This document shows positions 1 to 5,607 of a stretch of 5,607 nucleotides of DNA, one piece after another. The position numbers and the translations under genes were made by a program. Position 1 is the stretch's first letter. Each line of letters opens with the position of its first letter. The notes below the pieces were generated by a model. The model was not told where the DNA came from. It did not search any database and was given only the letters and a program-made list of their open reading frames with translations. The DNA comes from Bacteroidales bacterium UBA3724 (GTDB lineage: Bacteria > Bacteroidota > Bacteroidia > Bacteroidales > P3): assembly GCA_002371315.1 (NCBI GenBank), contig DFHL01000035.1, positions 8,576 through 14,182 of the forward strand, written 5' to 3'.

Positions 1-71
1 ATATACTGTACAACGGGCAGTGCAAGTGGTGAAAATCAGGGCAATAAACCGATGCCGAAAAAGTGCAATTC

Positions 72-100
72 CGGCAACGGGGCGTGTTTTCGGCAACGGG
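72..100. repeat. Two-copy 10-bp direct repeat, 19-bp period
   Basis: The sequence CGGCAACGGG occurs at 72-81 and again at 91-100, each preceded by a T/C-rich stretch. A shorter relative, CAACGGG, lies at 11-17. It may be a chance duplication or a binding site pair; nothing else in the sequence tells which. Confidence 0.4.
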
Positions 101-135
101 ATGCATTTCCTTGCAAAAAGGTTTGTTTCCAGCAA

Positions 136-290
136 TGCGACACACCCCGCCCTTCGGGCACCCCTCTCCAAGAGGGGATGGCTACGCAGTACAATGGCAG
201 ACAAGTGTTTACACAAACAAACAGACATCCAGACCGCTACCGCGACATCCCCTCTCGGAGAGGGGTGCCCGAAGGGCGGGGTGTGTCGCA
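136..290. repeat. 155-bp REP/BIME-like inverted repeat element
   Basis: The left arm (136-180) and right arm (246-290) are reverse complements at 44 of 45 positions, separated by a 65-bp spacer. Each arm itself contains two smaller palindromes. The first is GCCC-TTC-GGGC at 149-159, with its mirror at 267-277. The second is CCCCTCT-CCA-AGAGGGG at 161-177, with its mirror at 249-265, loop CGG. The single mismatch between arms falls in the loop of the second palindrome, so both small hairpins stay intact. This nested plan resembles paired repetitive extragenic palindromes (BIMEs) or a small non-autonomous element. No target-site duplication is evident at the ends and no transposase lies in the window. 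The spacer also has a weak TGTTT-ACAC-AAACA hairpin at 206-219. Presence of the inverted repeat is certain; its class is inferred. Confidence 0.85.
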
Positions 291-386
291 CCATACAAAC
301 ACCCTTTATCACACTATAAAGACCTTCTTCGTCTCGCGATCAGGACATCTGTCCATTCCAGTCAAAAAAATTGCATTTTTGATTTC

Positions 387-417
387 TTTCTGCATTTCCA
401 TTTTTTTTGTATTTTTG
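387..417 (+). promoter_or_regulatory. Bacteroidota-type promoter for the C10 protease
   Basis: TATTTTTG at 410-417 matches the Bacteroidota -7 element TAnnTTTG exactly and is followed by CAG, a common continuation in this phylum. Nineteen bases upstream is TTTC (387-390), a one-mismatch match to the -33 element TTTG. Transcription would begin near 422-425, leaving a leader of about 20 nucleotides before the ATG at 443. No Shine-Dalgarno sequence precedes the ATG, which is normal for the phylum. A second weaker match, CATTTTTG, lies at 374-381. Confidence 0.6.
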
Positions 418-442
418 CAGCATAATTCAACAGTCCACGCCA

Positions 443-2548
443 ATGAAAAAAGCCGCATTAACCATTGTTTTTCTGATTATTACAACAATCAGCACTTTTG
501 CCGCCCCAGTCGACGGCACCAAGGCGCGCAAAGCTGCCGCGGGTTTTCTGAACTCGATGGGGATGAAATCGGACGGCATCCGCCTGACCGACATCAGCAG
601 CTCCGCCCCGTTCGGCGGAATGTACATTTTCGACATCAACGATGGTGCCGGTTTCGTTGTCATTGCCGGCGACGACAACACCGAGCCCGTCCTGGCCTAC
701 TCGCTCGACAATCCGTTTCCCGACGAGGCGATGCCGGCCCATATCAGAGCCTGGTTCAAGGGCTACGAGCTGGAAATCAGTCACAACCGTACCGCATCGA
801 AATCGGACGCCGTCAGCAGGCAATGGAGCCGGCTGCTGCAGGGCCTGCCGACCTTCGAAGGCAAGGAAATCATTCCGCAGATGCTCGCAACCCTCTGGGA
901 CCAAAGCCCTTACTACAACGCGCTGTGCCCCTACGACTCCGTGGCTCGCAGCATACCGCCCTGCGGATGCACGGCTACGGCTACGGCCCAGATTATGAAG
1001 GCGTTCAACCATCCGGCAAAGGGCTACGGCTCAGAGAGCTACACCCACAGCCGCTACGGCACGCTTGCGGCCGACTACGGCAACACGAGCTACCGCTGGG
1101 ACACGATGCCCGTCAAGCTGAACGAGTACAGCAATGACACACAGATACTTGCCGTCGCGGAAATCATCTATCACGTCGGCGTTGCGGTGCATATGGCCTA
1201 CAACACGGCGGGCAGCGCAGGCAAGACGGCAAGCTACGGCTACGGCGGCGAGCCGTCGTCGGAGAACGCGCTGAAATACAACTTCGGCTACAGCCCCTAC
1301 ATCTGGTCGGCGTTCCGCATCGACTATACGCTCGACGAATGGAAAGAACTTATGATAAGCGAGTTGCGTGCCGGACGCCCCATCCTCTATGCCGGCTACG
1401 ACGAGGTGCAGTCGGGCCACGCTTTCGTTCTGGACGGATACAACAGCGTCAGCGACCGCTACCACTTCAACTGGGGCTGGGGCGGCAAATACAACGGATA
1501 CTATAAGCTTGATAATCTGACACCTTCGACGGGCAACTCGTCGTCGGGCTACAACTTCAACCTCTTTGCCACGGCCACCATCGGCATCGAGCCCTACGAC
1601 CGGTTCGGTGAAGCCACCACGATTGTCACCACCTCGGCCGAAGGCCCCGGCACCGTTTCGGGTGCAGGCACCTTCAACTTCGGCGACACCATAACCCTCA
1701 CAGCCACAGCATCGAACCGCGCTTCGCGCTTTGTCCAGTGGAGCGACGGCTGCCGCTACAACCCGCGCCAGACCGTTGCCACCGGCGGCGAACTGAACTT
1801 CACCGCCCTGTTTGCACCGCTGCGCAGCGACACCCTGCGTTTCCACACCTGCGACAACGCTATGAACCGCGCCAGCAACCTGCCCGAAGGGCTGGGACGC
1901 GACTCGGTGTGGGGCGTCCGCATACCGCCCGAGGCCATAAAAAGCGGTGCCCGGCTCAACGCCATCCGCTTTATGGGTCGCCGCGAGGCTACGCATACGC
2001 TGACCATCCTGAGCGGCACCGACAGCCCTGAGACAGAGCTGTATAGCGCCACCTTCTACGATTCGTTGGCCTATCCCTTCACCTGGCACCAGCACGACCT
2101 GACGGCACCAATCGCCGCGCCCGAAGGCCAGTCGCTGTGGGTGGTGCTGAAATGCACCGAAATCGACACGCCGGGCGTGTTTTCCATCTATGGCGGCAAC
2201 CCCTATGGCATCCTGTCGGGCGCCGACCTTGAGGAAAAGGACAGCGAATGGAAGTTCAGCTGGATGATCGAGGCCCTCTTCAGTGGCAACGCCGGCATCG
2301 GCGAAGCGCAACTGTCCACTTTCGATTTCCATATCTTCCCCAACCCTGCCACCGACCGTTTCAGCCTTCAGGGGCTGCCGCTGGGTGCCACAGTGGAAAT
2401 CGTCGATGCCAGCGGCCGCACGGTCATTGCTGCAAAAGCCACAGAGAGCAGTATGGACCTCGACACAAAGAAGATGCCTTCGGGCATATACATAGTACGG
2501 GTCACATCAACATACGGCTCTGCGACACAACGGATTGTGGTGAAATGA
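443..2548 (+). CDS. Secreted C10 family (streptopain-like) cysteine protease with T9SS sorting domain
   Basis: This 701-residue protein is predicted to be an extracellular cysteine endopeptidase. Residues 1-21 form a signal peptide (MKK, hydrophobic core, then TFAA) without a lipobox. Residues 25-110 resemble the streptopain inhibitory prodomain. The catalytic domain spans about 145-384: an LWDQ motif with Gln154, the nucleophile region PPCGCTATATAQIMK with Cys176, the SGHAFVLDGY motif with His326, and FNWGWGG at 342-348. Residues 390-459 resemble a bacterial beta repeat (EGPGTV, FGDTITLTA, FVQWSDG). Residues 461-615 form a beta-rich segment I cannot assign. Residues 630-701 are a T9SS type A sorting domain (FPNPATDRFSL, PSGIYIVRV, ending IVVK), so export through the outer membrane and surface anchoring or release are expected. 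ATG 443 was chosen because a TTG extension to 407 would lie inside the promoter and spoil the signal peptide. Substrate is unknown. The gene appears monocistronic. Confidence 0.93.
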   Translation: MKKAALTIVFLIITTISTFAAPVDGTKARKAAAGFLNSMGMKSDGIRLTDISSSAPFGGMYIFDINDGAGFVVIAGDDNTEPVLAYSLDNPFPDEAMPAHIRAWFKGYELEISHNRTASKSDAVSRQWSRLLQGLPTFEGKEIIPQMLATLWDQSPYYNALCPYDSVARSIPPCGCTATATAQIMKAFNHPAKGYGSESYTHSRYGTLAADYGNTSYRWDTMPVKLNEYSNDTQILAVAEIIYHVGVAVHMAYNTAGSAGKTASYGYGGEPSSENALKYNFGYSPYIWSAFRIDYTLDEWKELMISELRAGRPILYAGYDEVQSGHAFVLDGYNSVSDRYHFNWGWGGKYNGYYKLDNLTPSTGNSSSGYNFNLFATATIGIEPYDRFGEATTIVTTSAEGPGTVSGAGTFNFGDTITLTATASNRASRFVQWSDGCRYNPRQTVATGGELNFTALFAPLRSDTLRFHTCDNAMNRASNLPEGLGRDSVWGVRIPPEAIKSGARLNAIRFMGRREATHTLTILSGTDSPETELYSATFYDSLAYPFTWHQHDLTAPIAAPEGQSLWVVLKCTEIDTPGVFSIYGGNPYGILSGADLEEKDSEWKFSWMIEALFSGNAGIGEAQLSTFDFHIFPNPATDRFSLQGLPLGATVEIVDASGRTVIAAKATESSMDLDTKKMPSGIYIVRVTSTYGSATQRIVVK

Positions 2549-2553
2549 AGTGC

Positions 2554-2613
2554 GAGTTAAATGGGGAGTTAAAGAGGAAGTTAAAAAGGGAGTTAAATGG
2601 GAAGTTAAAACTG
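2554..2613 (+). repeat. Five tandem copies of a 12-bp unit in the protease 3' UTR
   Basis: Units start at 2554, 2566, 2578, 2590 and 2602. The consensus is (G/A)AGTTAAAnrGG: GAGTTAAATGGG, GAGTTAAAGAGG, AAGTTAAAAAGG, GAGTTAAATGGG, AAGTTAAAACTG. Units 1 and 4 are identical and AGTTAAA is invariant in all five. The array starts six bases after the protease stop codon and ends 18 bases before the terminator stem, so it would be transcribed as 3' UTR. The 12-bp period keeps reading frames open, which creates a spurious Glu/Lys-Leu-rich frame. Confidence 0.9.
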
Positions 2614-2631
2614 GCAATAATAATGATACAA

Positions 2632-2665
2632 AAGAGGGCTGCTCTTGCGGGCAGCCCTCTTGTTT
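2632..2665. terminator. Bidirectional intrinsic terminator between convergent genes
   Basis: An 11-bp perfect stem (AAGAGGGCTGC at 2632-2642 with GCAGCCCTCTT at 2651-2661) encloses an 8-base loop. On the plus strand GTTTTATT follows, ending the protease transcript. On the minus strand the A-rich bases just left of the stem become a T-rich tail, so the same hairpin can end the transporter transcript, whose stop codon lies at 2685-2687. Confidence 0.88.
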
Positions 2666-2684
2666 TATTGCTTGGCAGCTTGAG

Positions 2685-3941
2685 TTATTCTGTAGGGATG
2701 TCCTTGTTGACATTCTTGCTTCCAACAAGAGCGTAGAAGAGGATGTAGGCAAAGCCCAGGATTACAATCCAATAGCTGCCGACATAGCCGATGCCGTCGG
2801 CCAGCAGGTTCTGGAAGAAAGGCAGTATGCCACCGCCGCATACAAGCGTCATAAAGATGCCGCTGGCCACAGGGGTGTATTTGCCCAAACCTTCAGCCGA
2901 GAGGTTGAATATGGCGCCCCACATCACCGAAGTGCAGAGGCCGCAGAGCGTGGCAAAGGCCACCTTGAGCGGCACGTCGGCACCGTGGAGGTGTACCGTG
3001 GAGGTTTCGGGGATGAATATAAGACAGAGGATGAAGATGATGGCGACAGTGGAAGCCGTGGCCAGCATAGCCTTTGACGACACCTTGCCGCCGAGCAATC
3101 CGCCGATGAAACGGCCCACAAGCATCAAGAACCAGTAGGCTCCGATGAACCATCCGGCCAGGTCGGCACCAAGGCCAAGGCCGTCGCCCGGCGTGGTCAT
3201 ATAGAGGTTGGCGGTATTGGGGATGCCCACCTCGACACCGACATAGAAGAATATGGCTATGGCGCCCAGCACGAAGTGGCGGAACGACATCGGGCTGTAT
3301 TTGTCCTTTGGTTTGGCCTGGTGCTCGGCTTTGGTTTCAAGATGTGGCTCGGGAATCTTGGTCAGCATAATAACCAGAAAAGCAACGGCAAAGATGACCA
3401 TAGCAATAATCATTGCCGGAGCGGCATCGCCCACGCTGGCCTTGTCGACAGCGCCGCCGATGAGGTAGCCCAGCAGGATCGGCGCCAGCGTGCCGCCCGT
3501 GGAGTTGATGGTTCCGCCCCACTGTATGAGCTGGTTGCCCTTGTTGCCGCCGCCGCCAAGGGTGTTGAGCATCGGGTTAACAACAATATTGAGCAGACAC
3601 ATTGAGAAGCCAGCCACCAAGGCGCCGGCCACATAGACGGCAAAACTTTCGGCGTAGCCCGAGAGGAACTGGATGCCGACACCGATGAAGCCCACCGTGA
3701 CAGCCAGCAGCGAAGTGAATTTATAGCCCTTGCGGCGCAGGATGAGTCCGGCCGGGATACCCATACAGGCGTATGCGATAAAATTGGCCAGCGTGCCCAA
3801 CTGGGCAATTGCGTTGCTGGTGCCGAACTGGTTCTTGACGATGACACCCATCGAGCCTGCGAAATTAGTGACAAACGCTATCATAAAGAATAGCAGGAAC
3901 ATCACAATGATTGGAATGGTGTAGTTCTGTTTTTTTCCCAT
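2685..3941 (-). CDS. MFS transporter, FHS-like (fucose/glucose/galactose permease group)
   Basis: This 418-residue inner-membrane protein has about 12 hydrophobic helices, six on each side of a charged central loop (about 196-218, rich in Lys and Glu), the usual size and plan of the major facilitator superfamily. Features shared with the FHS group are IPAGLILRRKGYK at 62-74 (the loop 2-3 motif), NPMLNTLG at 122-129, and YVGVEVGIPN at 233-242 at the end of helix 7. GRFIGGLLGGK at 276-286 matches the corresponding motif of the second half. A likely role is cation-coupled uptake of a sugar, but the substrate cannot be read from sequence. A Gly-rich loop (GGGGNKGN, 129-136) follows helix 4. Helices 1 (8-36) and 4 (100-125) contain no Asp or Glu, unlike E. 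coli FucP, so fucose:proton symport should not be assumed. The ATG at 3941 gives a charged start (MGKKQ) before helix 1; no Shine-Dalgarno is visible. It is transcribed alone, tail to tail with the protease. Confidence 0.85.
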   Translation of the reverse strand: MGKKQNYTIPIIVMFLLFFMIAFVTNFAGSMGVIVKNQFGTSNAIAQLGTLANFIAYACMGIPAGLILRRKGYKFTSLLAVTVGFIGVGIQFLSGYAESFAVYVAGALVAGFSMCLLNIVVNPMLNTLGGGGNKGNQLIQWGGTINSTGGTLAPILLGYLIGGAVDKASVGDAAPAMIIAMVIFAVAFLVIMLTKIPEPHLETKAEHQAKPKDKYSPMSFRHFVLGAIAIFFYVGVEVGIPNTANLYMTTPGDGLGLGADLAGWFIGAYWFLMLVGRFIGGLLGGKVSSKAMLATASTVAIIFILCLIFIPETSTVHLHGADVPLKVAFATLCGLCTSVMWGAIFNLSAEGLGKYTPVASGIFMTLVCGGGILPFFQNLLADGIGYVGSYWIVILGFAYILFYALVGSKNVNKDIPTE

Positions 3942-4092
3942 ATTGTTGCTTGTTTAAGTGATGATAAAACAATAATGTAAAAAAATATTTGCGTCAGCAT
4001 TACCGCCGAAGGCAGGATAAAATTACAAGATTTACAAGGTTCCGCTCGCCTGCGGGCTGGAGAATTATTCTACTTTATTTTTTGACGATTTC
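3942..4092. other. AT-rich spacer upstream of the transporter, promoter candidate
   Basis: This spacer must contain the transporter promoter because the ATP synthase operon is terminated before it. On the minus strand, TATTTTTT (plus-strand positions 3987 down to 3980) is one base off the TAnnTTTG element and lies about 38 bases before the ATG, but there is no TTTG box at the expected distance upstream. The assignment is therefore tentative. The left-hand part also holds a small GCC-GAA-GGC hairpin near 4005-4013. Confidence 0.35.
4022..4060. repeat. Short 9-bp tandem repeat joined to a GC-rich hairpin
   Basis: ATTACAAGA (4022-4030) and TTTACAAGG (4031-4039) form a two-copy 9-bp tandem with core TTACAAG. 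It is followed at once by a GC-rich patch, where CCGC (4042-4045) can pair with GCGG (4052-4055). The patch stands out in an otherwise AT-rich spacer and may be a decayed or minimal copy of a dispersed repeat. Whether it recurs in the genome cannot be seen here. Confidence 0.4.
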
Positions 4093-4128
4093 AAAATAAA
4101 AAACGGGAAGAGACAGTGCCTCTTCCCG
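4093..4128 (-). terminator. Intrinsic terminator of the ATP synthase operon
   Basis: Read on the minus strand, CGGGAAGAG pairs with CTCTTCCCG across a 7-base loop (plus positions 4104-4112 and 4120-4128), a perfect 9-bp stem. It is followed by TTTTTTATTTTG (complement of 4092-4103). It begins 17 bases after the atpG stop codon. Its position shows that atpG is the last gene of its operon and that the transporter downstream on the same strand is a separate unit. Confidence 0.9.
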
Positions 4129-4145
4129 CATAACATTTCATTCAT

Positions 4146-5024
4146 TTATCCCTTCAGGGCTTCGCTGCCGCTGACGATTTCGATGATTTCGTTGGTGATT
4201 GCCGCCTGGCGCGCCTTGTTGTAGCTGAGCCGTAGGTCTTTGAGAAGCTCGGTGGCGTTGTCGGTAGCCTTTTGCATAGCCGTCATACGCGCTCCGTGCT
4301 CGGCGGCCAGCGAGTCGAGGATGACGCGGTAGAACTGCGAGCGCAGCGTCAGCGGAATCATCTCGCGCAGGATGGTCTCCTTGTCTGGCTCGAAGATATA
4401 GTCGTTGTGCATTTTGTGCTCGCCGCTATCCTTTTTCTGCTCTCCGCCCCCTACCGGCAGGAACTGCTCGGTGGAGAGAATCTGAGTCAGGGAGTTCTTG
4501 AACTGGTTGTACACCAGCTCGACACGGTCGTATTCCTTGTTGCAGAACGACTTCATAATCCCTTCGCAAACCTCTGCGATGGCATCGAACGACGGATTGT
4601 CGAGCAAGTCGTCATACGAAGCCGCGACCAGCCCCGCCTGCTTGGCAAAGAATTCCGAGCCGCGCTTGCCTATCGTAATCATACTGACCGACTTGCTGCC
4701 AGCATCTTTGAAATGCTGCAGACGCGCCGATGCCTCTTTGATGACGCTGGAGTTGAAAGCGCCGCACAGACCTTTGTTGGACGTAACCACCACCAGCAGA
4801 ACCTTTTCGGCAGCACGCACCTCGTGATAAGGAGTGAGCACGCCGTCGTCGGTGCCGATATCGCCTATGATTGCGTTGAGCTGCGAAGCGTAGGGACGCA
4901 TACCCAGTATGGCATTCTGCGCACGGCGGAACTTGGCGGCACTGACCATCTTCATTGCCGAGGTGATCTGCTGCGTGCTGCTTACCGAAGCGATGCGTGT
5001 CCTGACTTCCTTTAAATTAGCCAT
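4146..5024 (-). CDS. atpG: F-type ATP synthase subunit gamma
   Basis: The product (292 residues; the E. coli subunit has 287) is the central rotor stalk of F1, coupling proton flow through Fo to catalysis in the alpha3beta3 ring on the inner face of the cytoplasmic membrane. The N-terminal helix reads MANLKEVRTRIASVSSTQQI and continues into TSAMKMVSAAKFRRAQ. The central Rossmann-like part has the conserved TSNKGLCGAFN at 81-91. The C-terminal helix (about 240-288) contains EHGARMTAMQKATDNA and ends ITNEIIEIVSGSEAL, the family signature. Both ends of the coiled coil are complete, so the gene appears intact. A short hydrophilic stretch at 193-207 (GGEQKKDSGEHKMHN) is probably a variable loop. 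It lies 30 bp downstream of atpA and is followed by a terminator, so it is expressed as the operon's last gene. Confidence 0.98.
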   Translation of the reverse strand: MANLKEVRTRIASVSSTQQITSAMKMVSAAKFRRAQNAILGMRPYASQLNAIIGDIGTDDGVLTPYHEVRAAEKVLLVVVTSNKGLCGAFNSSVIKEASARLQHFKDAGSKSVSMITIGKRGSEFFAKQAGLVAASYDDLLDNPSFDAIAEVCEGIMKSFCNKEYDRVELVYNQFKNSLTQILSTEQFLPVGGGEQKKDSGEHKMHNDYIFEPDKETILREMIPLTLRSQFYRVILDSLAAEHGARMTAMQKATDNATELLKDLRLSYNKARQAAITNEIIEIVSGSEALKG

Positions 5025-5054
5025 ATAGAGTTAAGGTTAAAGTCAACGTTGTCG

Positions 5055-5607
5055 TTATTTCGCATACTTTCCGCTGAGGTCGGCAGCCACTTTGCGCATC
5101 GTGGCGAGGTCTTCGTCAAGCAGTTTGCCAGCCTTGAGGTTGGCAAGCAGCTGCGGATGGTTGTTGCGAAGGAAGAAAAGATATTCCGTCTCAAAATTCC
5201 GCACCTTGTTGACTGGCACCTTCTGAATCAGGCCATTGGTGCCGCAGAAGATGATAGCCACCTGCTCTTCGACCGGCATCGGCGAATACTGCGGCTGCTT
5301 GAGGATTTCCACATTGCGGACACCCTTGTCGAGCACCGCCTTCGTAGCGGCATCAAGGTCGCTGCCGAATTTCGAGAAAGCCTCCAGCTCACGGTACTGA
5401 GCCTGGTCCAGCTTCAGCGTACCTGCAATCTTCTTCATCGACTTGATCTGGGCCTTACCACCCACGCGGCTCACCGAGATACCGACGTTGATGGCCGGAC
5501 GCACACCACTGTTGAAGAGGTTGGTTTCGAGGAATATCTGGCCGTCGGTAATCGAAATGACATTGGTCGGGATGTAGGCCGACACGTCGCCCGCCTGGGT
5601 CTCGATG
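5055..5607 (-). CDS. atpA: F-type ATP synthase subunit alpha, C-terminal part (5' end outside window)
   Basis: The last 183 codons of the alpha subunit are visible; the start lies beyond the right edge. The visible protein begins IETQAGDVSAYIPTNVISIT, continues through DGQIFLE and contains SVSRVGGKAQIK, which carries the arginine finger that alpha contributes to the catalytic site on beta. The remainder is the helical C-terminal domain (EQVAIIFCGTNGLIQKVPV, then FETEYLFFLRNNHP), ending GKYAK. The GTG at 5585 is an internal valine codon (GDVSAY), not a start, because the conserved sequence continues unbroken upstream to the edge. Alpha alternates with beta in the F1 hexamer and binds nucleotide at noncatalytic sites. 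No frameshift is seen. Confidence 0.98.
   Translation of the reverse strand, partial: IETQAGDVSAYIPTNVISITDGQIFLETNLFNSGVRPAINVGISVSRVGGKAQIKSMKKIAGTLKLDQAQYRELEAFSKFGSDLDAATKAVLDKGVRNVEILKQPQYSPMPVEEQVAIIFCGTNGLIQKVPVNKVRNFETEYLFFLRNNHPQLLANLKAGKLLDEDLATMRKVAADLSGKYAK

Larger units (their letters stand above)
1..442. other. Noncoding upstream region of the protease gene
   Basis: No credible gene is visible. The open frames crossing this stretch run through an inverted repeat in more than one frame and give low-complexity peptides rich in Arg, Pro and Gly, with no recognisable domain. Positions 1-135 contain a short direct repeat (72-81 and 91-100). Positions 136-290 are a large inverted repeat. 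Positions 291-442 become AT-rich with long T runs and contain the promoter of the downstream protease. The gene to the left of the window is not visible, so part of this may be its 3' or 5' flank. Confidence 0.7.

Noticed and set aside
136..290. CRISPR array or insertion sequence in the upstream region
   Set aside because: There are only two copies and they are inverted, not direct repeats with regular spacers. No transposase frame lies between the arms and no flanking target duplication is visible.
407..442. Twelve-codon N-terminal extension of the protease from a TTG
   Set aside because: The TTG lies within the predicted -7 promoter element, and the extension would place polar residues before the clean MKK signal peptide that begins at the ATG at 443.
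52..1137. 361-residue ORF through the upstream region and the protease 5' half
   Set aside because: It runs through both repeat arms and then out of frame inside the protease. The peptide is low-complexity, rich in Arg, Gln and His, with no domain.
1031..2332. 433-residue antisense ORF within the protease gene
   Set aside because: It is a long shadow frame caused by GC-rich codon use in the sense gene. The translation is Ala/Val/Gly/Arg-rich without recognisable motifs.
2545..2736. 63-residue ORF whose ATG overlaps the protease stop (ATGA), starting MKCELNGELKRKL
   Set aside because: Its first part is only the 12-bp tandem repeat read in frame, it runs through the terminator hairpin and then into the 3' end of the convergent transporter gene. 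It has no independent sign of coding.
2550..3077. 175-residue plus-strand ORF starting at GTG 2550
   Set aside because: It starts in the same repeat, crosses the terminator and is antisense to the well-supported transporter.
4272..5015. 247-residue plus-strand ORF antisense to atpG
   Set aside because: It is a shadow of the unambiguous atpG coding sequence and has no motif of its own.
5055..5585. Complete short gene starting at GTG 5585
   Set aside because: The GTG is an internal valine codon of atpA. The conserved alpha-subunit sequence continues upstream to the window edge, so this is a partial gene.

Overview
The window looks like a chromosomal piece of a member of the Bacteroidota, most likely the order Bacteroidales (Prevotella- or Porphyromonas-like). 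Three things point there. The secreted protease ends in a type IX secretion (T9SS) type A sorting domain. A good match to the Bacteroidota promoter element TAnnTTTG, seen here as TATTTTTG followed by CAG, precedes it. None of the visible starts has a Shine-Dalgarno sequence. Genus or species cannot be fixed from this sequence.

Layout. Positions 1-442 contain no convincing gene. They hold a 155-bp structure with two 45-bp arms in inverted orientation (44 of 45 positions match), a short direct repeat, and a promoter just before the first gene. Positions 443-2548 (+) encode a 701-residue secreted cysteine protease of the C10 (streptopain) family, with signal peptide, inhibitory prodomain, catalytic domain, two beta-rich accessory segments and a T9SS sorting domain. 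Its 3' untranslated region carries five tandem copies of a 12-bp unit, then a strong hairpin terminator that can serve both strands. Positions 2685-3941 (-) encode a 12-helix major facilitator transporter resembling the fucose/glucose/galactose permease (FHS) group. After about 200 bp of AT-rich spacer with a small repeat and a terminator come the last two genes of an ATP synthase operon on the minus strand: atpG (4146-5024) and the 3' end of atpA (5055 to the window edge).

How the parts relate. There are three independent transcription units: the protease and the transporter are convergent and share a terminator, and the transporter lies downstream of the ATP synthase operon on the same strand, separated by that operon's own terminator. 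A link between extracellular proteolysis and sugar uptake is not supported beyond adjacency. The atp genes are housekeeping. No mobile-element gene, CRISPR array, tRNA or rRNA was seen, and I found no clear case for a new multi-gene system. The less ordinary signals are the noncoding repeats, the uncharacterised accessory domain of the protease and the unusual residues in the transporter.
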